In this document: positions 17,387-25,508 of the stretch, in pieces
Numbering within the stretch: the stretch's first letter is position 1
Layout of the letters: each line of letters begins with the position of its first letter
Assembly: GCA_033283165.1 (NCBI GenBank)
Contig: JAWMQL010000006.1
Location: 186,001-250,000, forward strand
Reading direction: 5' to 3'
Length of the DNA: 64,000 bases
Source: JAWMQL01 sp033283165
Lineage (GTDB): Bacteria > Pseudomonadota > Gammaproteobacteria > Pseudomonadales > Halieaceae
Translations under genes and position numbers: made by a program
Notes under the pieces: model-generated
What the model was told of the DNA's origin: nothing
Database searches by the model: none
What the model saw: only the letters and a program-made list of their open reading frames with translations

Positions 17387-18844
17387 ATGAACGCACCCGA
17401 ACACATTCCCCAGAGCGATATCGAAGCCAGCATGCTCGCGGTACTGGAGCGACAACGCCAGGCCTACCTGGCCGAGGGAGTGGTCAGCGCCGAGACCCGA
17501 ATCGATCGCATCGACCGCGCCATCGACGTGCTGTTGCGCTACGACAATCAATTGGCCGAGGCCCTGAACACGGACTTCGGTTGCCGGCCGCGGGAAATCA
17601 CCCTGCTCACCGACGTCGCGAGTTCGATCAGCGCGATGAAACATGCGAAAAAGCACCTGCGCAGTTGGATGAAGGGGCAGAAGCGACCCACCATGTTTCC
17701 GCTGAACCTGCTGGGGGGACGCTCCCGCATCGAGTACCAGCCCCTGGGCGTGGTGGGCATCATCGCCCCCTGGAACTTTCCGGTCGGCATGGTGTTTCAG
17801 CCCCTGGCAGGCGCACTGGCGGCGGGCAACCGGATCATGATCAAACCATCCGAGTTCACCCCCGCCACGTCCGGGGTCATCGGCCAGATGATTGCCGATG
17901 CCTACAACGAGGAGGAAGTGGCCCTGTTCGACGGCGGACCGGAGGTAGGTGCGGCGTTTTCCAGCCTGCCGCTGGACCACATGCTGTTTACCGGCGCCAC
18001 TTCCATCGCGCGTCACATCATGGCTGCCGCGGCCCGGAACCTGGTACCGCTGACCCTGGAACTGGGCGGCAAGTCGCCGACCATCATCTCTCGCAGCGCA
18101 GACCTGGAAAAGGCCCTCGGCCGCATCATGTTGGGCAAGACCCTGAATGCCGGCCAGATCTGCCTCGCGCCCGATTACCTGCTGGTGCCAGAGGAAAAAC
18201 TTCACGATGTCATCGCCGAGGCGCGCAAGGCGGTCGAATCCATGTATCCGAAGCTGCTCGACAACCCGCAGTACACCTCGGTCGTGAACGAGCGCCACTA
18301 CCAGCGCCTGACCGGCTACCTGCAGGAACTGGAAGAGCGAGGCGTGAAGACCATACCGATCAACCCCGCGAACGAGGACTTTTCCAACCAGCAGGGCACC
18401 CACAAGATACCGCCCACACTGATCCCGGAGCCGCCCCAGGACGCGAAAGTGCTGGAGGAAGAGATCTTCGGTCCCCTGCTGCCAATCTGCACTTACAAGG
18501 AGTTTGAAGAGACCATCGCGTATGTCAACGCCAGGCCCCGCCCGCTGGCCGCCTACTACTTCGGTGAGGACAAGGCGGAGGAGGAAGCGGTGCTGACCCG
18601 CACCACCTCAGGGGGCGCCTGTGTCAACGACGTGCTGATGCACGTGATGCAGGAGGACCTGCCCTTCGGTGGTATCGGTCCCAGCGGGATGGGCTCTTAT
18701 CACGGCCTGGAGGGGTTCCGCACGTTCAGCCATGCCAAATCGATCTACAGCCAGTCAAAGTTCAATATCGCCAAGCTGGGCGGCATGTTGCCACCCTACG
18801 GCAAGGCGACCCAGAACACGATCAAGATGCAGATGAAAAAGTAA
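17387..18844 (+). CDS. coniferyl-aldehyde-type dehydrogenase
   Basis: A 485-residue NAD(P)-dependent aldehyde dehydrogenase of the cytosol. The active-site block is LELGGKSP with the catalytic Glu, and AGQICLAPDY with the catalytic Cys. Further family motifs are PWNFPVGMVFQPL, KPSEFTP and EEIFGPLLPI. The C-terminal YHGLEGFRTFSHAKSIY closely resembles CalB, which oxidises coniferyl aldehyde to ferulate, but related enzymes act on fatty aldehydes. ATG 17387 was chosen because AGGAGG lies 10 nt upstream and MNAPEH is a normal beginning. The only other genes of aromatic metabolism I see is the early shikimate step, so the role is unresolved. Confidence 0.88.
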   Translation: MNAPEHIPQSDIEASMLAVLERQRQAYLAEGVVSAETRIDRIDRAIDVLLRYDNQLAEALNTDFGCRPREITLLTDVASSISAMKHAKKHLRSWMKGQKRPTMFPLNLLGGRSRIEYQPLGVVGIIAPWNFPVGMVFQPLAGALAAGNRIMIKPSEFTPATSGVIGQMIADAYNEEEVALFDGGPEVGAAFSSLPLDHMLFTGATSIARHIMAAAARNLVPLTLELGGKSPTIISRSADLEKALGRIMLGKTLNAGQICLAPDYLLVPEEKLHDVIAEARKAVESMYPKLLDNPQYTSVVNERHYQRLTGYLQELEERGVKTIPINPANEDFSNQQGTHKIPPTLIPEPPQDAKVLEEEIFGPLLPICTYKEFEETIAYVNARPRPLAAYYFGEDKAEEEAVLTRTTSGGACVNDVLMHVMQEDLPFGGIGPSGMGSYHGLEGFRTFSHAKSIYSQSKFNIAKLGGMLPPYGKATQNTIKMQMKK

Positions 18845-18867
18845 TCACCTCCAAAAATCGGGGTCAA

Positions 18868-18966
18868 AATTCGGGGTCAGATCACTTTTTCTCGCAGAGA
18901 AAAAGTGATCTGACCCCGAATTACCCCGAATTACCCCTGCGAGAAAAAGTGATCTGACCCCGAATT
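18868..18966. repeat. hairpin repeat, REP/RAYT-like, three arms
   Basis: A perfect 26-bp inverted repeat (18868-18893 and 18897-18922) with a GCA loop, followed by a third arm at 18941-18966. The third arm matches the left arm in reverse complement over 29 bases when extended to 18938. Core of the arm: TCGGGGTCAGATCACTTT. Between arms 2 and 3 the 10-base unit CCCCGAATTA occurs twice in tandem, and two shorter left-arm copies precede the element near 18858. It resembles interspersed palindromes moved by REP-associated tyrosine transposases, but no such gene is in this window. A related element lies at 58727. Confidence 0.85.
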
Positions 18967-18975
18967 TATCCCCAC

Positions 18976-19003
18976 AAGGGGCCCCCAGGGGCCCTTTTTT
19001 ATT
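18976..19003 (+). terminator. probable rho-independent terminator
   Basis: A GC-rich inverted repeat (AAGGGGCCC and GGGCCCTT with a short loop) followed by TTTTTTATT. It lies downstream of the aldehyde dehydrogenase, after the hairpin repeat, and likely ends that transcript. Confidence 0.75.
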
Positions 19004-19094
19004 GACCGGCGTCAACTGACCGGAAATTGCCCATTGCCACAGGATTCAGGCGAAATATGATCAGTAGGAAGTCCGGGACTACGGGAGAGTCTCA

Positions 19095-19547
19095 ATGGAG
19101 ATGTGGTATGACCATACAGGGGTGGATGAGCGAGGTGTTCACCGCAAACGGGTCCGTCCGCAGAAGGCTGAGTCCGCCCTGGCCATCGACCTGACCCCGA
19201 TGCTCGACGTGGTGATGATCATGCTGATCTTTTTCATCGTCGCTGGTTCGTTCGTTCACGAAGTCGTGGTAGAGGTGGACCGCAAGCAGACCAGCAACGC
19301 CACCTCCACTGAGCCCTCCGACAATATCATCGTCCAGATCAGCGCCAGTGACGAATTCTGGGTCAAGGGCCGCAAGATCGATGATCGCGCCATCCGCGCC
19401 AATATCAGCCGCCTCAAGGCGGAGAATCCCAAGGCCGCGGTCATCATCAAGGCCCACAACGCATCTACCGTGAGCGCCGTGGCCGCTGCCGTGGACGCCT
19501 CGCGCGAGGCCGGCATCTACCAGGTGTCCCTGGATACCGGCGGCTGA
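19095..19547 (+). CDS. orphan ExbD/TolR-family biopolymer transport protein
   Basis: A 150-residue inner-membrane protein. A 30-residue cytoplasmic N terminus (positively charged, VHRKRVRPQKAES) leads to DLTPMLDVVMIMLIFFIVAGSF, in which the membrane Asp (LTPMLD) is the proton-conducting residue of ExbD/TolR. A periplasmic domain follows (VKGRKIDDRAIRANISRLKAENPKAAVIIKAH). The sequence pattern is that of ExbD2-type proteins. It has no ExbB or TonB next to it; those lie at 29-34 kb with another ExbD. The N terminus is longer than in that ExbD. It may pair with an ExbB elsewhere. Confidence 0.9.
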   Translation: MEMWYDHTGVDERGVHRKRVRPQKAESALAIDLTPMLDVVMIMLIFFIVAGSFVHEVVVEVDRKQTSNATSTEPSDNIIVQISASDEFWVKGRKIDDRAIRANISRLKAENPKAAVIIKAHNASTVSAVAAAVDASREAGIYQVSLDTGG

Positions 19548-19558
19548 TCGACCCCGGG

Positions 19559-19744
19559 CTAGCGGATGCGGCCGCCCACCGAGATACTGGTGTGCACACG
19601 GGGCCCACCCCAGCCACCGCCATAGCTGCTGTACCCGCTGGAAACGCCAATGCTGCCGTAGACCTGCGGGTCGCTGCAGCCGGAAGCCGTGGCCAGCAGG
19701 CAGGCAGTCAGCAGTGCCGCCAGAATTTTTAACACGGTGCTCAT
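19559..19744 (-). CDS. small glycine/serine-rich lipoprotein
   Basis: A 61-residue protein with signal peptide (KILAALLTACLLATASGC, lipobox Cys23) and a short tail (GSIGVSSGYSSYGGGWGGPRVHTSISVGGRIR). The ATG follows the stop of the VOC lipoprotein gene with one base between, so they are coupled. Similar short Gly/Tyr/Ser tails occur on many small outer-membrane lipoproteins of gammaproteobacteria. No function can be assigned. Confidence 0.7.
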   Translation of the reverse strand: MSTVLKILAALLTACLLATASGCSDPQVYGSIGVSSGYSSYGGGWGGPRVHTSISVGGRIR

Positions 19745-19745
19745 G

Positions 19746-20687
19746 TCATGCATCTCCGCCGTCGGCCCCCGCCCTGTCTCCCCAGGTCTGAAGTGCGATA
19801 CCAGCGCCTGAAGGCCCGGCGATAATGGCCATCTGACCGCCCTCCGGGCGCGCCGTGGCCGGCACCAGGATGGCCCCACCCAGGGTTTCCACCCGGGCCA
19901 GGATTGCGTCCAGCTCCGCCTCGTCGCGTACCCGCAGGTAATTCAGCCACAGGGAGGGCAATCCCGCCAGCGGATTCAGCCGGATTCCCGCCCGCGGACG
20001 CCCCCCGCTGTGCAGGACCTGGTAGTCAAGCTGCCCTTCCCCGTCCTGGAATGCCTTCTGCTCCAGCGCGAAGGGTGCCAGTTGCTGGTACACAGCAGCC
20101 GCCCGGGCCGGCGCCCTGGCCCACAGTTCGTCCCACAGGAAATCCCCGCTCAGGGGCGGCCCCGGCCGGTCCGGCGGATCGCCGCCTGCACCCTGCAGCA
20201 TGGCGAATACCGCGCCCTCGGGATCGGCCACGACCGCTATCCGGCCTCGCGAACCGAGTGAAACCGGCGCGGTGAATACTGTCCCTCCGGCCTGCCGCAA
20301 CTGCGCCACCGAGCGCTCGACATCGGCCACCGACAGCACCGCTACCCACTGGGAAATGTCCACCCGGGTGGGCAGGCGCGTCTGGTCGACCATGCCGCCG
20401 ATCGCCTCCCCGTGCAACCGGATCAACTCGTAGTTCATTCCCGGGAGCGCCTCGAACTCCCAGCCAAACAACTCACCGTAGAATGCCCGGGTCTGCCGCG
20501 GACGATCCGTCAGCAGGTCGTGCCAGACAAACTTGCCCGGCAGTGCCTGACCGGAGCCCGCGACCAGGGGAGGCAATTCGACCCGGGTACCGGCACAGGC
20601 CACCAGCAGCAGGCCGAGGGCAGCCGATATCAGCAGTGATCCGCGCACAGGACAGCTCCGTATTCTTGGACTACAGTGAGTGAGCAT
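19746..20687 (-). CDS. VOC (glyoxalase/bleomycin-type) lipoprotein
   Basis: A 313-residue protein with an N-terminal lipoprotein signal (SLLISAALGLLLVAC) and two tandem VOC modules. Module 1 (about 50-150) has KFVWHDLLTDRPRQTRAFYGELFGWE. Module 2 (about 165-300) has GDFLWDELWARAPARAAAVYQQLAPF and IAGPSGAGIALQTWG. The arrangement matches the envelope-anchored pair-domain VOC proteins with a WHDL motif. Metal-dependent activity is not assured. The start ATG 20687 was preferred because it opens directly before the hydrophobic signal; earlier ATG 20759 adds 24 residues overlapping the divergent gene's promoter. Confidence 0.82.
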   Translation of the reverse strand: MLTHCSPRIRSCPVRGSLLISAALGLLLVACAGTRVELPPLVAGSGQALPGKFVWHDLLTDRPRQTRAFYGELFGWEFEALPGMNYELIRLHGEAIGGMVDQTRLPTRVDISQWVAVLSVADVERSVAQLRQAGGTVFTAPVSLGSRGRIAVVADPEGAVFAMLQGAGGDPPDRPGPPLSGDFLWDELWARAPARAAAVYQQLAPFALEQKAFQDGEGQLDYQVLHSGGRPRAGIRLNPLAGLPSLWLNYLRVRDEAELDAILARVETLGGAILVPATARPEGGQMAIIAGPSGAGIALQTWGDRAGADGGDA

Positions 20688-20761
20688 AGACCATGCGGCC
20701 CCAGGGGGCCGGCACCCATTTCGTTTTGCTACTGATAGTTGTGATAGAAAGGAGAGCAACC

Positions 20762-21025
20762 ATGCGGACAGCCATCATCGTTACGACCGCCTTACTGCTG
20801 ACGGCCTGCAGTGCCGACCCGGGCAGCGAGGCCTGGTGTACGGCGAAAAAAGAACAGCCCAAATCCGAGTGGTCCGCAGACGACGCCAAGACCTATGCCC
20901 GCCACTGTGTTCTGGAAAGCCAGACCATCGGATCCGAGGCCTGGTGTGAAGACCTGGAGGAAACCCCCAAGGGAGACTGGACTGCCAGCGAGGCGGCGGA
21001 CTACGCCAAGCACTGCGTCATGTAG
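20762..21025 (+). CDS. DUF3012 lipoprotein with two repeats
   Basis: An 87-residue lipoprotein: signal peptide with lipobox LLLTAC, then two DUF3012 copies. Copy 1 is GSEAWCTAKKEQPKSEWSADDAKTYARHCVL, copy 2 GSEAWCEDLEETPKGDWTASEAADYAKHCVM. Each ends in a Cys and contains the W-C pair, so each may form one disulfide. Usually the family has one copy; this is a tandem duplication. The ATG has a strong AAGGAGAG site. Its 3' end overlaps the convergent VOC gene by 8 nt. Function is unknown. Confidence 0.83.
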   Translation: MRTAIIVTTALLLTACSADPGSEAWCTAKKEQPKSEWSADDAKTYARHCVLESQTIGSEAWCEDLEETPKGDWTASEAADYAKHCVM

Positions 21026-21707
21026 CCGGCGGCGCCGGTTGCAGCAACAGGGTCGGGATACCCTGGCAATGGCTCTTCACCGAGGCCACCCGGGTGCCCG
21101 GCTTGCGACCGTCCCGGGAGGGCGACACTTCAACGCCTGCCGCCCGTAGCCGGCAGGTCTCGGACTCCAGATCCTCTACCTGGTAGGAGATCCCCCAGAA
21201 GTAGTCGTCCCTGTCCGAATCCTCGTCCAGTTCCAGCACCTCCAGGGTCAATTTGCCGGCCCGGAAAAACAGCATACGACCCCCCCACTCCGGAACGGTC
21301 TGGTCCAGCGCCAGGCGCAGGCCCAGTTGGTCGCCGAACAGCCTGATACAGGCCGCCGCATCGCTGGTGCGCAATACCACGTGATCGATCGCCGGCGCGG
21401 AACCACGGTTGCGCAGCTGATTCAGCTTGGCGCCGTCGCAAACGGACAGTGACAGGCCGCGATCGTTGGCCACCGGACAGGTCGCCGGACCGGCCCCGTG
21501 CCGGACCAGCACCAGACCCTCGACCCGGGCTCGCGGCAGCGGTGCCTGCTGCAGCGTCAGCACCGTGTTTCGCAGCCCGAAGCACAGCTCGTCGGCGACC
21601 GGCACCGCGGCCATACCCAGCAGGAGTTCATAGTCCTCCCGTGCTGCGGCCAGGTCGGGGACCGCGATACGGACGCGATCAAAACCCTCGATAACTGCCC
21701 CGGTCAC
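21018..21707 (-). CDS. VOC family protein
   Basis: A 229-residue cytosolic protein with two VOC half-barrels. The first begins EGFDRVRIAVPDLAAAREDYELLLGM, and the second begins APAIDHVVLRTSDAAACIRLFGDQLGLRLALDQTVPEWGG. The family is broad (glyoxalases, dioxygenases, bleomycin resistance). Residues such as the first-strand HVV and late Glu (LTLEVLELDE) are consistent with metal binding, but no substrate is identifiable. The gene is transcribed against the DUF3012 gene. Confidence 0.85.
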   Translation of the reverse strand: MTGAVIEGFDRVRIAVPDLAAAREDYELLLGMAAVPVADELCFGLRNTVLTLQQAPLPRARVEGLVLVRHGAGPATCPVANDRGLSLSVCDGAKLNQLRNRGSAPAIDHVVLRTSDAAACIRLFGDQLGLRLALDQTVPEWGGRMLFFRAGKLTLEVLELDEDSDRDDYFWGISYQVEDLESETCRLRAAGVEVSPSRDGRKPGTRVASVKSHCQGIPTLLLQPAPPAT

Positions 21708-21807
21708 GGTCCTGTCACCTCACCTTTGGTAATTGCCCGGGAAGCACTCTACAATGAAAGCGGCTATCGAACATCTCGTAACTCACAATCCCGAGGAGTG
21801 CAAACGC

Positions 21808-22617
21808 ATGCTTCAATGCATCAAGCGACTGCTGCTGGCAGTACTGATCCCGGTGGCGGTCGCCACATCCGCTCTGGCGCAGGCAGGGGACACCCTGGAC
21901 CGGGTCACCGACTTCAAGACGCTCACCGTGGGCATGTCCACCAACCAGCCACCGATGAACATGCTGAGCCGCGACGGCAAGCTGATGGGCTTCGATGTGG
22001 ACCTGGCCCGGGCCCTGGCCAACGCCATGAGCGTGAAGCTGGAGATCAAGCAGATACCGTTCGGCGGACTGATGAACGCGCTGCAGAATAACGAGGTGGA
22101 CATGATCATATCCGGCATGGCTATCACCCCCGAACGCAGCCGCAAGGCTTCTTTCGTGGGCCCCTACATGATGTCGGGCAAGTCCATCCTGACCCGGAAT
22201 GAGGTGCTCGCCAAGGCCACCAATACGGAAACCTTCAACCGGGCCGACCTGAAACTCGCCGGGCTGAAGAACTCCACCAGCGCCGCCTTTATCACCGAAG
22301 CGGCCCCGGAGGCCACCCTGATCGAGGTCGATAACTACGACGCCGGCGTCCAGTTGCTGCTGAATGGCGAGGCCGACGGCATGGTCGCCGATATGGTCAC
22401 CTGTGTGCTGGCGGTGCTTCGTCATCCGGGTACCGGGCTGACCACCCTCAAGGAACCCCTTACCGTGGAACCCATAGGCATCGCCATCAGCGCCGATGAT
22501 CCCCAGTTCCTCAACCTGGTGCAGAACTATGTTGACGCCTATGCCAAGCTGGGCGTGCTGGCCAAGCTGCGCGAGAAATGGCTCGAGAACACCGACTGGG
22601 TACCGGCGCTGCCCTAG
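21808..22617 (+). CDS. periplasmic solute-binding protein (family 3) without partner transporter genes
   Basis: A 269-residue periplasmic protein: signal peptide (LLLAVLIPVAVATSALAQ) and a family-3 bilobed binding fold. The N-terminal lobe is LTVGMSTNQPPMN, GFDVDLARALANAM, then GLMNALQNNEVDMIISGMAITPER, the amino-acid-binding signature region. ATG 21808 has GAGGAG 9 nt upstream; an earlier ATG at 21754 adds 18 residues. No permease or ATPase gene is adjacent, so it could be an orphan binding protein or a sensor-type protein. It leads a rightward run GDPD-YjbR-pyk-glk. Confidence 0.87.
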   Translation: MLQCIKRLLLAVLIPVAVATSALAQAGDTLDRVTDFKTLTVGMSTNQPPMNMLSRDGKLMGFDVDLARALANAMSVKLEIKQIPFGGLMNALQNNEVDMIISGMAITPERSRKASFVGPYMMSGKSILTRNEVLAKATNTETFNRADLKLAGLKNSTSAAFITEAAPEATLIEVDNYDAGVQLLLNGEADGMVADMVTCVLAVLRHPGTGLTTLKEPLTVEPIGIAISADDPQFLNLVQNYVDAYAKLGVLAKLREKWLENTDWVPALP

Positions 22618-23644
22618 CACCTGGCTGCTGGCCGCCGTCACCGCTGCGCTGGTGTCCAGCCCCGTGACACCCGCCGATTGCGAGCGCCCCCTCGTTATCG
22701 CTCACCGCGGTGCCAGTGGCTACCTGCCGGAGCACTCGCTGGCGGCCAAGGCCCTGGCGCACGGTATGGGCGCAGATTACCTGGAACAGGACGTGGTACT
22801 GACCCGGGATGGCGTGCCGGTGGTGTTGCACGATATCTACCTGCAGTCCACCACCGACGTGGAGCAGGTATTTCCGGATCGCGCGAGGGAGGACGGCCAG
22901 TACTACGCGGCCGACTTCAGCCTGGAGGAAATCCGGCGCCTGCGCCTGCACGAGCGCAGCACCTCCTCTCCGGAGGGCTCCCACGCGGTGTACCCGCAGC
23001 GTTATCCCCTGCAGGCCACCCCGTTTACCGTGCCAACCCTGGCGGAGGAAGTCGACCTGGTGCAGGGCCTCAATCGCAGTCGCGGAGGCCGGGCCGGACT
23101 CTATATCGAACTCAAGGCACCCCGTTGGCATCTGCAACAGGGCCTTGATATCACCGCGGCGGTCATGGCGCTGCTGCGGGAAAAGCAGCTGGACCGGAGG
23201 CCTGCCAGGGTGTTCCTGCAGTGCTTCGACGACCGCACGCTGCTGCGCCTGAAAGAAGAGTTCAAAACCGACCTGCCCCTGATACAGCTCATCGGCGAAA
23301 ACGACTGGGGCGAGGACGGCGCTGTGGATTACGAGGCGATGCGACGCCCCGAGGGGCTGGCCCGGGTTGCGACCTACGCCACCGGTATCGGGCCGTGGCT
23401 GGGACAGATATTCCTGGGCCTGGATGCGGCCGGCGAACCGCGCCTCAGTTCGCTGGTGGAAGACGCCCGGGCGCAGGGGTTGGTGGTGCACCCCTACACC
23501 TTCCGGGTCGAGGAGGTACCCGAGGGCATGGGCGATTTTGAGCGCTGGCTCGACCTGTTCATCCAGCGCGTCGGGGTGGACGGCCTGTTTACCGACTTCC
23601 CGGACCGGGCGCGAGCCTACATCGACCAGAGGGTGGACTGTTAG
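22541..23644 (+). CDS. glycerophosphodiester phosphodiesterase (start uncertain)
   Basis: The enzyme hydrolyses glycerophosphodiesters such as glycerophosphocholine to sn-glycerol 3-phosphate. Core motifs: VIAHRGASGYLPEHSLAAK (catalytic His and Arg), DYLEQDVVLTRDGVPVVLHDIYL, LYIELKAP and GVDGLFTDFPDRA. A hydrophobic signal-like stretch (WLLAAVTAALVSSPVTPA) lies just before ADC-ERPLVIAHRG, suggesting periplasmic location, as in GlpQ. There is no good ATG near this stretch. I used ATG 22541, which overlaps the binding-protein gene by 77 nt; ATG 22496, ATG 22529 and a start near 22628 are possible. The downstream junction is TAGTG. Confidence 0.85.
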   Translation: MPSWACWPSCARNGSRTPTGYRRCPSTWLLAAVTAALVSSPVTPADCERPLVIAHRGASGYLPEHSLAAKALAHGMGADYLEQDVVLTRDGVPVVLHDIYLQSTTDVEQVFPDRAREDGQYYAADFSLEEIRRLRLHERSTSSPEGSHAVYPQRYPLQATPFTVPTLAEEVDLVQGLNRSRGGRAGLYIELKAPRWHLQQGLDITAAVMALLREKQLDRRPARVFLQCFDDRTLLRLKEEFKTDLPLIQLIGENDWGEDGAVDYEAMRRPEGLARVATYATGIGPWLGQIFLGLDAAGEPRLSSLVEDARAQGLVVHPYTFRVEEVPEGMGDFERWLDLFIQRVGVDGLFTDFPDRARAYIDQRVDC

Positions 23645-24054
23645 TGGACCGCGCCGCCGCCCGACGTTACCTGCTGTCCCTGCCCGAGGCGGTGGAGGAC
23701 TTCCCGTTCGGCCCGGACACCGCGGTGATGAAAATCTCGGGCAAGATGTTCGCCACCTTGAGCCAGCGTGACGGGCCGGCGGCGATGAACCTCAAGTGCG
23801 ACCCGAACGAGGCGCTGCTGCTGCGGGATATTTTCGCGGCGGTTTCACCGGGCTACCACATGAACAAACGGCACTGGAATACCGTACGGCTTGATGGCAG
23901 CATACCGCGCGGTGAACTGGAGCGTATGATCGACAGTTCCTACGCCCTGGTCGTCAGGGGGCTGGCCAGAACCACGCGCCAGGGACTGGAGGTGCGCCAC
24001 GGCCGGCAGGCCCTGTACCGGAAACCCGACAGCCACGAGGGAATGCCCCAGTGA
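23644..24054 (+). CDS. MmcQ/YjbR family protein
   Basis: A 136-residue single-domain protein beginning RAAARRYLLSLPEAVEDFPFG. Conserved YjbR features are KISGKMFATL, MNLKCDPNEALLLRD, then PGYHMNKRHWNTVRLDG, ending ELERMIDSSYALVVRGL. The fold is CyaY-like. GTG start overlaps the GDPD stop by one base and its stop overlaps the pyruvate kinase start (GTGA). The family is reported as DNA-binding in some annotations but its function is not established. Confidence 0.88.
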   Translation: MDRAAARRYLLSLPEAVEDFPFGPDTAVMKISGKMFATLSQRDGPAAMNLKCDPNEALLLRDIFAAVSPGYHMNKRHWNTVRLDGSIPRGELERMIDSSYALVVRGLARTTRQGLEVRHGRQALYRKPDSHEGMPQ

Positions 24055-25499
24055 CCCCCACCGTCAAGCGCAGGACCAAGATCGTCGCCACCATAGGCCC
24101 GGCCAGCGATTCCGCCGACATGATCGCGAAGCTGATCGGCGCCGGGGTCGACGTGTTCCGCCTCAATTTCAGTCATGGCAGCGCCGGGCAGCATGCCAGC
24201 GTCGCGACAAAAATCCGCAAACAGGCGGCCATTGCCGGGCGCTACGTGGGTATCCTCGCCGACCTCCAGGGCCCCAAGATCCGCATCAGCAGTTTTCGGG
24301 AAGACGCCATCGAACTCAGCGCCGGGGACCGCTTCCGGCTCGACCTGGAACTGGCCGAGGGCGAGGGTACCCGCACTGCGGTGGGCCTTGATTACAAGCA
24401 GCTGCCGCAATCGGTGGCACGCGGCGACACCCTGCTGCTGGACGACGGGCGGCTGCGCCTGCGGGTGGACGAGGTGGAGCCCACGGCGGTGGATTGTACG
24501 GTCCTGATCGGTGGCAAACTCAGCTCGCGCAAGGGTATCAACAGGCTGGGAGGCGGCCTGGCGGCCCCCGCGCTGACCACCAAGGACATGGCCGATATCG
24601 ACAGCCTGGCGGAGGTGCGACCGGACTTCGTGGCGGTGTCTTTCGTCTCCAGTGCCGAGGACATCGAACAGACCCGGGAGTTGCTGGCGCAGCACCTGTT
24701 ACAGCCGGGCATTATTGCCAAGATCGAACGGGCCGAGGTGGTGGCGGACGTGGATACCCTGAACGGCATCATCCACGCCTCGCTGGGGATCATGGTCGCC
24801 CGGGGTGATCTCGGGGTGGAGGTCGGCGACGCCCAGTTGATCGGCCTGCAGAAAGACCTGATTGCCCGGGCCCGGCAAATGGACCGGGTAGTGATTACGG
24901 CCACCCAGATGATGGAGTCCATGATCAGCAACTCCATGCCGACCCGGGCCGAGGTGTTCGACGTGGCCAACGCGGTGCTGGACGGCACCGACGCGGTCAT
25001 GCTGTCGGCCGAAACCGCGGTGGGCGATTACCCGGTGGAGGTCGTGACCGCCATGGCCGACGCCGCCCTGGGCGCCGAGCGGCAACCGGTCACCCGAACC
25101 TCGCGCTACCGCCTGGACCGTCAGTTCAGTTCGGCCCAGGAGACGATCGCCATGTCCGCCATCTACGCCGCCAATCACTACAGCAACGTGCGCGGAATCG
25201 CCTGCCTCACCGAATCGGGCACCACGCCATTGCTGATGTCGCGACTGAGTTCCGGCCTCCCTATTTTCGGTCTCAGCAACAACAGCGAAACCCTGCAGCG
25301 GCTGTGCCTGTGCCGCGGGGTGGTGCCCCTGTTCTTTGATGCAGGGGCCTTTGACGCCGACAGCATCGAAGCCCGGGCAATCGAGTTCCTGATGGACGGC
25401 GGACACCTGACCAAGGGTGATTCCATCCTGCTCACCCGCGGGGAGGTGATGGGCCGATCGGGCTCGACCAACATCATCAAGATACTGAATGTGCTCTGA
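24051..25499 (+). CDS. pyk: pyruvate kinase
   Basis: Transfers phosphate from phosphoenolpyruvate to ADP to form pyruvate and ATP in the cytosol. The 482-residue protein begins RRTKIVATIGPASDSADMI. It contains FRLNFSHGS, ADLQGPKIRI, the active-site region IIAKIERAEVV with the catalytic Lys, MVARGDLGVEV, ATQMMESMI and LSAETAVGDYPV. The C-terminal domain ends GDSILLTRGEVMGRSGSTN. The catalytic core, B domain and C domain are complete. The GTG start is coupled to the yjbR-like gene, and glucokinase follows 9 nt downstream, so two glycolytic kinases share a transcript. Allosteric control is not evident. Confidence 0.95.
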   Translation: MTPTVKRRTKIVATIGPASDSADMIAKLIGAGVDVFRLNFSHGSAGQHASVATKIRKQAAIAGRYVGILADLQGPKIRISSFREDAIELSAGDRFRLDLELAEGEGTRTAVGLDYKQLPQSVARGDTLLLDDGRLRLRVDEVEPTAVDCTVLIGGKLSSRKGINRLGGGLAAPALTTKDMADIDSLAEVRPDFVAVSFVSSAEDIEQTRELLAQHLLQPGIIAKIERAEVVADVDTLNGIIHASLGIMVARGDLGVEVGDAQLIGLQKDLIARARQMDRVVITATQMMESMISNSMPTRAEVFDVANAVLDGTDAVMLSAETAVGDYPVEVVTAMADAALGAERQPVTRTSRYRLDRQFSSAQETIAMSAIYAANHYSNVRGIACLTESGTTPLLMSRLSSGLPIFGLSNNSETLQRLCLCRGVVPLFFDAGAFDADSIEARAIEFLMDGGHLTKGDSILLTRGEVMGRSGSTNIIKILNVL

Positions 25500-25508
25500 G
25501 GCGGGACA

